Shown piece after piece: positions 57,021 through 64,000 of a DNA stretch of 64,000 nucleotides. The position numbers were made by a program, and so were the translations under genes. The notes beneath the pieces were generated by a model that ran no database searches, had not been told where the DNA came from, and saw only the letters and a program-made list of their open reading frames with translations. How positions within the stretch are numbered: position 1 is the first letter of the stretch; each line of letters begins with the position of its first letter. The DNA is taken from positions 9,863 through 73,862 of the forward strand of contig DXMJ01000002.1 of the NCBI GenBank assembly GCA_019414265.1, in the 5' to 3' direction. This DNA comes from Collinsella sp. (lineage in GTDB: Bacteria; Actinomycetota; Coriobacteriia; Coriobacteriales; Coriobacteriaceae).

Positions 57021-58106
57021 ATGGCGCACGATGTAGTCCTGATTCCCGGTGACGGTATCGGTCCCGAGATTACGCAGGCCATGCGCCGCGTGGTCGAGGC
57101 TGCCGGTGTCCAGATCAATTGGAACGTCCAGGAGGCCGGTGCCGGCGTCATGGACGAGTTTGGCACGCCGTTGCCCCAGCACGTGCTCGATGCGGTCGCT
57201 GAGACCAAGGTTGCCATCAAGGGCCCCATCACCACGCCGGTCGGCACGGGTTTCCGCAGCGTCAACGTGGCCCTGCGCAAGCATTTTGACCTGTACGCCT
57301 GCGTGCGCCCCTGCCTGTCGCAGCCGGGTGACGGCTCGCGCTTCCGCGACGTCGACCTGGTCATCGTGCGCGAGAACACCGAGGACCTCTACGCCGGCAT
57401 CGAGTTCGATGAAGGTGCTGCCGAGGTCGAGGAGCTCTCGCAGCTTGTCGAGCGCTCGGGTCAGAAGACCTTCGCCGCTGATTCCGCCATCTCAATTAAG
57501 CCGATCTCCATCGCCAAGAGCCGCCGTATTGTGGAGTATGCCTTTGAGTATGCCCGCCGCTGCGGCCGCAAAAAGGTGACGGCCGTGCACAAGGCCAACA
57601 TCATGAAGGCGACCGACGGCCTGTTCCTGCGCGTGGCACGCGAGGTGGCCGCCAACTATCCCGATATCGAGTTCAACGACAAGATTGTCGACGCCACCTG
57701 CATGGGCCTGGTCCAGAACCCCAACGACTTCGATGTTCTGGTGCTGCCCAACCTGTACGGCGACATCGTGAGCGACCTGTGCGCCGGCCTGGTAGGCGGC
57801 TTAGGCATGGCCCCCGGCTCCAACATCGGTGCTGACTGCGCCATCTTCGAGGCAACGCACGGCTCCGCGCCCGATATCGCTGGCCAGGATATCGCCAACC
57901 CCACGGCCGAGATCCTCTCTGCTGCGATGATGCTCGATCACCTGGGCGAGAACGACGCTGCCAATCGCATTCGCGCCGCCGTCTCTGCCACGCTCGACGA
58001 GGGCGAGCAGGTTACCGGTGACGTGCGTCGTGCCCAGACCGGCTCCGTCGAGGGCGCCGTGGGCACGCAGGCCTTTGCCGATGCCGTTATCGCGCACCTG
58101 GCCTAA
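57021..58106 (+). CDS. icd: NAD-type isocitrate dehydrogenase family enzyme
   Basis: A 361-residue beta-decarboxylating dehydrogenase that would oxidise isocitrate to 2-oxoglutarate. It begins [18 protein letters not shown]; the substrate segment [20 protein letters not shown] has the Ser-Asn-Arg set of isocitrate forms, [16 protein letters not shown] follows, and the metal/cofactor signature is [22 protein letters not shown]-linked 3-isopropylmalate dehydrogenase is the main alternative, but the SVN segment favours isocitrate. Last gene of the operon from 54787. Confidence 0.9.
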   Translation: MAHDVVLIPGDGIGPEITQAMRRVVEAAGVQINWNVQEAGAGVMDEFGTPLPQHVLDAVAETKVAIKGPITTPVGTGFRSVNVALRKHFDLYACVRPCLSQPGDGSRFRDVDLVIVRENTEDLYAGIEFDEGAAEVEELSQLVERSGQKTFAADSAISIKPISIAKSRRIVEYAFEYARRCGRKKVTAVHKANIMKATDGLFLRVAREVAANYPDIEFNDKIVDATCMGLVQNPNDFDVLVLPNLYGDIVSDLCAGLVGGLGMAPGSNIGADCAIFEATHGSAPDIAGQDIANPTAEILSAAMMLDHLGENDAANRIRAAVSATLDEGEQVTGDVRRAQTGSVEGAVGTQAFADAVIAHLA

Positions 58107-58165
58107 GGTATGCACGCTGCAAACGCCTAAATAGTACTTAAGTGTTTGCGTATAACCTAAGAATC

Positions 58166-58198
58166 AATACGCCCGGCACTCTGTCGGGCGTATTCTAT
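58166..58198 (+). terminator. Intrinsic terminator of the icd operon
   Basis: AATACGCCCG (58166-58175) with CGGGCGTATT (58185-58194), followed by CTATT. Confidence 0.8.
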
Positions 58199-58232
58199 TG
58201 AAGACTATGTTTCCTAACAAGGAGTAACCGAT

Positions 58233-59318
58233 ATGGGTCTGATTCAAAAGAAGGACGAGAAGGACGAGATCGACGGCATCCAGATCATCGAGCGCGGCGA
58301 AGGCCCCGACGGTGACGAGGACGAGAAGATCGACCTGGTCACCGGTACGTCTGCCGAGCACATTGCTGCCGGTACGACGGCCGAGGAGGAGGACGCCCGT
58401 CTGGAGGCTCAGATTGCCGCGGATGCCGCTGACGAGGATCTGATGCCCGAGGAGCAGGACGAGGACGACGACTCCGACGTGGATGACCACACTTGCAAGC
58501 ACAAGAAGACGATGATTGCCGCCTTTGTGGTTGCCGTCGTGATTGCTGCCGTGATTGGCTTCTTTATTGGCAATGGTGGTTTTGGCGGCAAGGGTGTCGG
58601 CTCGTCGACCCTGACCGAGGACCAGCTCGATTCGACCGTGGCAAGCTACAGCTACAACGGCAAGAAGAGTGACATCACCGCGCGCGAGGCCATCGAGAGC
58701 CAGTACAGCCTCGACACCGTCAAGGACGACGACGGCAACTATACCGCTCCGTCTGCCGACGTCATCCTGTCCTACGTGCGCAACAAGATCCTGCTCGATG
58801 CTGCCGAGGACGAGGGCATCACCGTCTCTTCTAAGGAGATGAAGAAATACGCCGAGGATTCCATCGGCACTTCGGACTACAAGACCATGGCCACGCAGTA
58901 TGGCGTGTCCAAGGACCAGGCCAAGCAGATCGTCCGCCAGTCCGCGACGCTGCAGAAGCTCTACAAGAAGAAGGTGGGCGATAGCTCCGCAAGCATGCCG
59001 ACCGCTCCGACCGAGCCTGCTGACGGCAACGAGGAGACCGCGAGCAAGGACTACGCCGACTACATCATCAACCTTGCCGGTGACGAGTGGGATAGCGAGA
59101 AGGGCACTTGGAAGGACGCCGACAGCACCTACGCTAAGGCCTTTGCCGACGATGCCTTTACGGCCGATAGCGCTACCTATAAGCAGGCCATGACCGCCTA
59201 CTACACTGCTTACCAGCAGTACTCTTCGCAGGCTTCAAGCGCCAGCTCCAAGTGGACCGAGTATGCTAACGGCCTCTACGCCAAGGCCAACATCAGCATC
59301 TACGGCCTGTTTGCGTAA
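58233..59318 (+). CDS. SurA-like membrane-anchored protein
   Basis: A 361-residue protein with an acidic cytoplasmic N-terminus (about 1-88), one transmembrane segment (93-113, MIAAFVVAVVIAAVIGFFI) and an extracytoplasmic part that resembles the N-terminal helical domain of SurA/PrsA foldases: VILSYVRNKILLDAAEDEGI, VSSKEMKKYAEDSIG and YGVSKDQAKQIVRQSATLQKLY. No parvulin isomerase domain is apparent. A chaperone role for exported proteins is inferred from that resemblance. ATG after AAGGAG. Ended by a strong terminator. Confidence 0.75.
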   Translation: MGLIQKKDEKDEIDGIQIIERGEGPDGDEDEKIDLVTGTSAEHIAAGTTAEEEDARLEAQIAADAADEDLMPEEQDEDDDSDVDDHTCKHKKTMIAAFVVAVVIAAVIGFFIGNGGFGGKGVGSSTLTEDQLDSTVASYSYNGKKSDITAREAIESQYSLDTVKDDDGNYTAPSADVILSYVRNKILLDAAEDEGITVSSKEMKKYAEDSIGTSDYKTMATQYGVSKDQAKQIVRQSATLQKLYKKKVGDSSASMPTAPTEPADGNEETASKDYADYIINLAGDEWDSEKGTWKDADSTYAKAFADDAFTADSATYKQAMTAYYTAYQQYSSQASSASSKWTEYANGLYAKANISIYGLFA

Positions 59319-59358
59319 AGATTTGTCTGAGCCACCGAGCTCGTAGCCGAAATATCTG

Positions 59359-59400
59359 AATAGCCCGCTAGAACGGATGTTGTTCTAGCGGGCTATTTGC
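59359..59400. terminator. Bidirectional intrinsic terminator
   Basis: A 16-bp perfect stem AATAGCCCGCTAGAAC (59359-59374) with GTTCTAGCGGGCTATT (59382-59397), 7-nt loop. Confidence 0.93.
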
Positions 59401-59430
59401 GTTTGGGCGCTGGTGGCTACATTATGCCTA

Positions 59431-59667
59431 TTAATCTTTAAGCCCAAAGAGGCTATCGGCTTCATCGTCAGGTATGTATTCCAGAACATCGCCCGGTTGG
59501 CAGTCGAGTGCCCGGCATATCGCGTCAAGAGTTGAAAAACGTATGGCAGAAACCTTGCCTGTCTTAATGCGTGACATATTGACCTGGGAGATGCCCACGC
59601 GTTCCGCAAGCTCTTTGGATGAGATCTTGCGTTCGGCGAGCATGCGGTCAAGCCGCAGAATAATCAT
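59431..59667 (-). CDS. XRE-family transcriptional regulator (YozG-like)
   Basis: A 78-residue helix-turn-helix protein. ISSKELAERVGISQVNMSRI followed by FSTLDAICRALDCQPGDVLEY is the Cro/CI family form used with DUF2975 membrane proteins. It is encoded nine bases after the DUF2975 gene, in the same direction. In Bacillus-type pairs both are small accessory or stress-related genes; which genes they control is unknown. Confidence 0.9.
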   Translation of the reverse strand: MIILRLDRMLAERKISSKELAERVGISQVNMSRIKTGKVSAIRFSTLDAICRALDCQPGDVLEYIPDDEADSLFGLKD

Positions 59668-59676
59668 GGATTCCCC

Positions 59677-60315
59677 CTAGAGCAACTCGTCATCTTGTTT
59701 TTGCAGGATACACCCGTACTGGAAGACGCTGGCAATCAGGCTAATAATCAGGCCTGCAAAGACCATAGAGAGGTCGAGGTGCTGGCCGCCAAGCGCATCC
59801 GTAAAGTTGCCGCCAAATCCTGAGAGTATCAGCCCCGTGACTATGGCACCAAGAAGCTTCACAGCAACGCCGCCAATAAGGAACAAATGTCCTATTTGAC
59901 GTAGTATGCGGATGCATTCGAGGTCAAAGGGCCTGCCCGCCTTTTCAATGGCGGAGAAAAACTTGTATGCGCTTAGCACGATGGCAAACGCAAGGCATGT
60001 CATCATGGCGCTCCCTATGGCAGTATGACCGTCGTGCGCGACAAGCATAAGAGGGGTGTGTTTATCGGCGCCGACGAGAGCGAGAATTGGCCCTTCGCCA
60101 GCCTCAAGCTCTACGGATTGGAGACAGAACCCTTGGGAGAGGCTAGGCAATATGAGTAGATCGTAGATTGCAATGACTGCGAGGAGTCCCAGAGCGAGCG
60201 CCACGGCGGTGCAGATTGTGGCCCATTTGCAGTAGCGAGTGAGCTTCCTCAGTTTGGCTATTGCCTGTTCACGGTCGATGGCTTCATTCGATTTGGATGC
60301 GTTCCAGCGGATCAT
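59677..60315 (-). CDS. DUF2975 membrane protein
   Basis: A 212-residue membrane protein of the DUF2975 family. Four hydrophobic segments are seen: about 33-55, 103-122, 141-163 and 182-200. A conserved GRPFDLECIRILRQIGHLFLI stretch lies between the second and third. It pairs with the XRE gene directly downstream. ATG at 60315 after GGAGGAG. Function is unknown. Confidence 0.85.
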   Translation of the reverse strand: MIRWNASKSNEAIDREQAIAKLRKLTRYCKWATICTAVALALGLLAVIAIYDLLILPSLSQGFCLQSVELEAGEGPILALVGADKHTPLMLVAHDGHTAIGSAMMTCLAFAIVLSAYKFFSAIEKAGRPFDLECIRILRQIGHLFLIGGVAVKLLGAIVTGLILSGFGGNFTDALGGQHLDLSMVFAGLIISLIASVFQYGCILQKQDDELL

Positions 60316-60330
60316 AGCTCCTCCAACCAA

Positions 60331-61016
60331 TGTCTTGGATGATACTAAATTTTATAACATACTTAACGATAAACGATAAACAATTACAGATTAGAGTAAG
60401 TAATGTTTATAAGACGAATAGCGAGAGCTTATGGCACATTCAGGGAGTGGGAGTTTGGCGCGCGGGGGATGGACGAGTATTGAAATATCCTGCAACCGCG
60501 CAAGTGCTTCATCGGGTCTCCCCAATTCATCTAGAAAAACGGCTGCAAACGACTGCAAATAACCGGTGAACGGTCAAAAACTACCGTTCACCGATAATTT
60601 TTAAACTGGTTCTAACTGGTATTAAGTCAAAAAGACCAATTCACATATCTTCACAATGACCTGCAATTTTTCTACACGCTATTTTTAGCCGCCCTGCGTT
60701 GTTTAGGGACAGGAAAAGTTCCGATCTTTTGCCAAAGCATTTCGAAACGGTTTCAAAACCGCAGGTAGAAGTGTTAACGACCGGTAAACGGTCGATTTAT
60801 CACCGTGAGCGGTGCAAAAACGTTTTACCGTATGAATCAACGAAAGCGATCTCTTCTGGGGTGATATAGTGACAACAACACGTCACGTGGTTACTACCAG
60901 TTTAGAAACCACTGGTCTTCAAAGAACGCTTTCTAAGAAGCTTTAAGGGCGAGCGCCCGCTGGCTTCCGAAAATCATCGGACTCAGATTGTACACACCTT
61001 CGGAAGGGATATTTGA
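60331..61016 (+). promoter_or_regulatory. Upstream region of the mannose-family PTS operon with repeated operator-like dyads
   Basis: About 690 bases with no supported gene. Three dyads of the form ACCG-N4/5-CGGT: ACCGGTGAACGGT (60562-60574), ACCGGTAAACGGT (60780-60792) and CACCGTGAGCGGTG (60801-60814). The first forms a hairpin with ACCGTTCACCG (60583-60593). The motif AACTGGT appears at 60604 and 60614, with its reverse complement near 60895. GAAACGGTTTC (about 60742-60752) and AGAACGCTTTCT (about 60922-60933) resemble LacI/CcpA-type sites. A possible extended -10 is GTGATATAGT (60861-60870). This suggests tight sugar or global regulation; the regulator is not identified. Confidence 0.5.
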
Positions 61017-61460
61017 ATGGTTGGCTTTATTCTTACCGGTCATGGACAGTTCGCACCCGGCCTAGCTAGCGCTATCGCTATGGTTGCCGGCGACCAGCCC
61101 GCTTTTACCGTCGTTCCTTTTGAGGGCGACCAGGCTGCTTCCTACGGTGAGGATCTCCGCGCCGCTATTACCGCCATGCGCGAGGAGTGCGATGGCGTGC
61201 TCGTCTTTACCGACCTGCTTGGCGGCACCCCGTTCAACCAGTCGATGATGATTGCCCAGGATGTCGACAACGTCGAGGTTCTGACTGGCACCAACCTTCC
61301 CATGGTTATTGAGCTTCTGTTCCTCCGCGGCAATGCCACGCTCGCCGAGCTTGGCGAGCAGGCCGTGACCGTTGGCCAGACGGGCGTCACCGCCCAGACG
61401 GTCGCATCCGTTGCCGGCTCCGAGGAAGAGGATATCTTCGGCGACGAGGACGGCATCTAA
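61017..61460 (+). CDS. PTS sugar transporter subunit IIA, mannose family
   Basis: A 147-residue EIIA of the Man family. The phospho-accepting His9 lies in GFILTGHGQFAPGLASAI, and FTDLLGGTPFNQSMMIA is the family loop. It receives phosphate from HPr and passes it to IIB. An acidic tail (SEEEDIFGDEDGI) is unusual. ATG with GGAAGGGAT seven bases before it. It overlaps the next gene by one base. First gene of the IIA-YajC-IIB-IIC-IID operon. Confidence 0.95.
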   Translation: MVGFILTGHGQFAPGLASAIAMVAGDQPAFTVVPFEGDQAASYGEDLRAAITAMREECDGVLVFTDLLGGTPFNQSMMIAQDVDNVEVLTGTNLPMVIELLFLRGNATLAELGEQAVTVGQTGVTAQTVASVAGSEEEDIFGDEDGI

Positions 61461-61741
61461 TGGCCGATTTCGGAGCCAACGTCCTGAGCTCCTCGGTCGC
61501 CCTTTTAGGCCTGCTTGTCATCATGGGCTTGATTTACACCATCTGGTCGCAAATCAACATGAAGAAGAAGCAGAAGTACTTCAAGGAGCTGCACACCGAG
61601 CTCAAGCCGGGTCAAGAGGTTCTTTTCGCCGGCGGTATCTACGGAACCGTCAAAGGCATCGAAGGCGAGAAGGTCCAGATCAAAGTCCGATCCGGAGCCG
61701 TCGTAGATGTTTCGCGTTACGCGATTCAGGAGATCAAGTAA
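61460..61741 (+). CDS. yajC: YajC-family protein within a PTS operon
   Basis: A 93-residue membrane protein of the YajC family, normally an accessory subunit of the Sec translocase. It has one membrane segment (about 9-29, SSSVALLGLLVIMGLIYTIW), a basic KKKQKYFKELH stretch and the core LKPGQEVLFAGGIYGTVKGI. It lies between PTS IIA and IIB, overlapping IIA by one base. YajC-like genes are known to occur in some mannose/N-acetylgalactosamine-type PTS operons of Streptococcus, where their role is unclear; here it may be a membrane partner of the permease. Confidence 0.9.
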   Translation: MADFGANVLSSSVALLGLLVIMGLIYTIWSQINMKKKQKYFKELHTELKPGQEVLFAGGIYGTVKGIEGEKVQIKVRSGAVVDVSRYAIQEIK

Positions 61742-61777
61742 CTGTCGTCAGCAAATAACGAAAGGAAGCTGATCAAC

Positions 61778-62260
61778 ATGGCAGAACCCAACATTCTTCT
61801 TACCCGCATCGATAACCGACTGGTTCATGGTCAGGTTGCCACCCAGTGGAACTCCACCCTGGGCTCCAACCTCATCCTCGTCGCCAACGACGACGTGGCG
61901 TCCAACACCATGCGCCAGAACCTCATGAAGATGGCCGCTCCCGCCGGCGTCGCTACGCGTTTCTTCTCTCTGCAGAAGACCATCGACGTCATTGGCAAGG
62001 CGAGCCCGCGCCAGAAGATCTTCATCGTGGCCGAAACACCGGAAGACGTGCTTACGCTCGTCAAGGGCGGTGTGCCTATAAAGAAGGTAAACATCGGCAA
62101 CATGCACATGTCGGAAGGAAAGCGCCAAGTCGCCACCTCCGTCGCGGTTAACGACGAGGATGTCGCTGCGTTTAAAGAGCTGCAGGAATTGGGGGTGGAG
62201 TTGGAGATCAGGCGCGTTCCGAGCACGCCTGTTGAGGACACGAGCAAGCTCTTCTCGTAA
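61778..62260 (+). CDS. PTS sugar transporter subunit IIB, mannose family
   Basis: A 160-residue IIB protein of the mannose/sorbose/GalNAc family. The phosphohistidine His17 is in LLTRIDNRLVHGQVATQW, and VKGGVPIKKVNIGNMHMSEG is the conserved central part. It transfers phosphate from IIA to the sugar. ATG after GAAAGGAAG. IIC starts 90 bases after the stop codon. The precise sugar is not evident; the NIGNMHMSEGK form is more like GalNAc/AgaV-type than ManX. Confidence 0.95.
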   Translation: MAEPNILLTRIDNRLVHGQVATQWNSTLGSNLILVANDDVASNTMRQNLMKMAAPAGVATRFFSLQKTIDVIGKASPRQKIFIVAETPEDVLTLVKGGVPIKKVNIGNMHMSEGKRQVATSVAVNDEDVAAFKELQELGVELEIRRVPSTPVEDTSKLFS

Positions 62261-62350
62261 TCCTCGTGATCCACGTTGTCAGGAGTGAAACCCTGACGTT
62301 CTGTACGTGAAATCCAAAGTGCGTACATACATTTTGAAAGGAGGAGCAAG

Positions 62351-63151
62351 ATGGAATACTCGATCATCCAGATCGCTCTGGTCTTCGTCGTCACGTTCAT
62401 CGCGGCAATCGACCAGTTTGACTTCCTCGAGTCTCTCTATCAGCCCATCGTCACCGGCGCCGTCATCGGTCTTATCCTTGGCGACCTCAACACCGGTCTT
62501 CTCGTGGGTGGTACCTATCAGCTCATGACGATCGGCAACATGCCGATCGGAGGCGCTCAGCCGCCTAACGCCGTCATCGGCGGCATCATGGCAGCCATTC
62601 TCGCTATCGCCACGGGCCTCGAGCCCAACGCGGCAGTCGGCCTCGCCATTCCGTTCGCTCTGCTTGGCCAGCTTGGCGTTACCCTGGTCTTCACGCTTAT
62701 GTCCCCGCTTATGTCCACGGCCGATAACATGGCTCACAACGCGGACACCAAGGGCATCGAGCGCCTGAACTACTTCGCCATGGCTCTGCTCGGCCTGATC
62801 TTCGCTGTCGTCGTCACCCTGTTCTTCATCGCTGGCGCTACCATCGGTCAGACCATCGCTTCTGCCATCCCGACTTGGCTGCAGACCGGTCTCTCCGCTG
62901 CAGGCGGCATGATGCGCTTTGTCGGCTTCGCCGTCCTGCTCAAGGTTATGATGAACCGCGATATGTGGGGCTTCTTCCTCATGGGCTTTGGCCTCGCGCT
63001 CATCACCGTTGCCAACGATTCGCTGGCAACCCCTGCTCTGCTCATCCTCGCTCTCATCGGCTTCGGCATCGCTTTCTGGGACTTCCAGCAGCAGACCGAG
63101 CTGAAGGGTGCAGCTGTTTCTGACGGAGGTGACTTCGAAGATGGCATCTAA
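62351..63151 (+). CDS. PTS sugar transporter subunit IIC, mannose family
   Basis: A 266-residue membrane subunit with about seven hydrophobic segments. YQPIVTGAVIGLILGDLNTGLL and IGNMPIGGAQPPNAVIGGIM are family markers for sorbose/mannose IIC proteins. It forms the membrane path together with IID. ATG after AAAGGAGGAGC. It overlaps the IID gene by 11 bases. Confidence 0.95.
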   Translation: MEYSIIQIALVFVVTFIAAIDQFDFLESLYQPIVTGAVIGLILGDLNTGLLVGGTYQLMTIGNMPIGGAQPPNAVIGGIMAAILAIATGLEPNAAVGLAIPFALLGQLGVTLVFTLMSPLMSTADNMAHNADTKGIERLNYFAMALLGLIFAVVVTLFFIAGATIGQTIASAIPTWLQTGLSAAGGMMRFVGFAVLLKVMMNRDMWGFFLMGFGLALITVANDSLATPALLILALIGFGIAFWDFQQQTELKGAAVSDGGDFEDGI

Positions 63152-64000
63152 TGAGTATGTGATCCCGGAGCACTACGAGGATCTCACTCCTGCTCCGCAG
63201 CTCGACCAGAAGACCCTCAACAAGATGGCTTGGCGCTCCTGCTTCCTGCAGGCATCGTTCAACTACGAGCGCATGCAGGCCGCTGGCTGGCTTTACTCCA
63301 TCATCCCCGGTCTGGAGAAGATCCACACCAACAAGAACGACCTCGCGGCTTCCATGAGCCACAACCTGGAGTTCTTCAACACCCACCCGTTCCTCGTCAC
63401 CTTTGTTATGGGCATCGTGCTTTCGCTCGAGCAGAACAAGGTTGACATCCCCACGATCCGCGCCGTCCGCGTCGCCGCAATGGGCCCGCTCGGTGGTATC
63501 GGTGACGCCCTGTTCTGGCTGACGCTCGTGCCTATCACGGCCGGCATCACCTCCAACATGGCCATCAACGGCAACGCCGCTGCACCGATCATCTTCCTGG
63601 TGATCTTCAACGTCGTCCAGTTCGCTCTGCGCTTCTGGCTCATGAACTGGTCCTACAAGCTTGGCACCAGCGCTATTGACGCTCTGACCGCCAACATGCA
63701 GGCCTTCACGCGTGCCGCTTCCATCATGGGCGTCTTCGTCGTCGGTTGCCTGGTCGTCACCATGGGTGGCACCCAGATCAACCTCCAGATCCCCAACGGC
63801 ACCACCCGTGGCCTCTCCGCTACTACCGTGATCGTCTCCGAGAAGGAGGCCGAGAACTTCACCGGAATGGAGGGCATCGATACCGAGACCGCTGAGGCCG
63901 GTACCATCGCCATGACCGATAAGGACGGCAACGCCCTTACCGCTTCCGATGCCGACGGCAACGCTGTCGAGTGCGGCGTCACCGATCTGGGTAACGGCAT
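63141..64000 (+). CDS. PTS sugar transporter subunit IID, mannose family (3' end outside window)
   Basis: Partial gene, at least 286 residues. Starts MASNEYVIPEHYEDLTPAPQ; the family core AWRSCFLQASFNYERMQAAG, MSHNLEFFNTHPFLVTFVMG and MGPLGGIGDALFWLTLVPI identify IID. After the segment GVFVVGCLVVTMG a hydrophilic, repetitive Asp/Ala/Thr/Gly-rich part (DKDGNALTASDADGNAVECG) begins and runs to the window end; usual IID proteins have only a short loop here. ATG with GGAGGTGA eight bases before. No stop codon is found before 64000. Confidence 0.93.
   Translation, partial: MASNEYVIPEHYEDLTPAPQLDQKTLNKMAWRSCFLQASFNYERMQAAGWLYSIIPGLEKIHTNKNDLAASMSHNLEFFNTHPFLVTFVMGIVLSLEQNKVDIPTIRAVRVAAMGPLGGIGDALFWLTLVPITAGITSNMAINGNAAAPIIFLVIFNVVQFALRFWLMNWSYKLGTSAIDALTANMQAFTRAASIMGVFVVGCLVVTMGGTQINLQIPNGTTRGLSATTVIVSEKEAENFTGMEGIDTETAEAGTIAMTDKDGNALTASDADGNAVECGVTDLGNG

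Overview
The window is an ordinary, densely coded chromosomal segment of a high-GC Gram-positive anaerobe. Gene content points to Coriobacteriia, most likely a gut Collinsella: several sugar PTS operons, an archaeal-type topoisomerase I, a HypA/HypB pair beside Tat genes, a PSP1-family protein, GTG/TTG starts behind strong Shine-Dalgarno sequences, and many short palindromic repeats between genes. The genus is an inference from gene families and style; there is no rRNA or other marker to prove it. No CRISPR array, prophage or complete insertion sequence was seen.

Layout. 1-6.3 kb: a DivIC/FtsB-type protein, a Ppx/GppA phosphatase, tRNA-Leu with a decayed partial copy, a TPR-like membrane protein, an orphan galactitol-type PTS IIB with a VOC protein, and an OmpR-type two-component system. 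6.3-11.4 kb: the most accessory-looking part, with a 180-nt inverted-repeat element, a Nudix hydrolase, a PLD/DEAD-helicase/DUF3427 protein, a remnant of an AAA ATPase and non-coding repeat sequence. 11.4-26.3 kb: metallophosphoesterase, GluQ-like synthetase, DUF2207 protein, GNAT, purH, a BceRS-like two-component system, universal stress protein, uppP and a UvrD/PcrA helicase. 26.3-36.4 kb: manA, a GntR regulator and a divergent cellobiose-type operon (6-phospho-beta-glucosidase, PTS IIC, IIB, IIA, ROK kinase), then ppaC and nhaA. 36.7-49 kb: an Ic-type aminotransferase, STAS, tatA/B-tatC, hypA-hypB, topA, a zinc-ribbon protein, and tmk-holB-PSP1. 49-64 kb: comF, a possible nuclease-fold protein, a solute-binding lipoprotein, hpf, degV, a dehydrogenase with a Cys/His tail, HEAT protein, NAD-type isocitrate dehydrogenase, a SurA-like membrane protein, an XRE/DUF2975 pair, and a mannose-family PTS operon (IIA-YajC-IIB-IIC-IID) cut off by the window end.

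How it works together. Sugar uptake is the clearest theme. Beta-glucosides enter through the IIC/IIB/IIA set, are cleaved by the GH1 enzyme, and the glucose released can be phosphorylated by the ROK kinase; ManA and the GntR regulator sit next to this operon. The second, mannose-family PTS has several operator-like dyads upstream. Housekeeping replication and nucleotide genes (tmk, holB, topA, purH, uvrD) are interspersed.

The most unusual signal is between the genes. Five 90-130-nt near-palindromes lie behind gene 3' ends, and two of them share a core in which the central stem has changed in a compensatory way while the outer stems are unrelated in sequence. There are also perfect 21-bp-arm palindromes, two copies of a MITE-like element of about 220 nt with 46-nt terminal inverted repeats, and structured leaders before nhaA, the beta-glucoside operon and the solute-binding lipoprotein.
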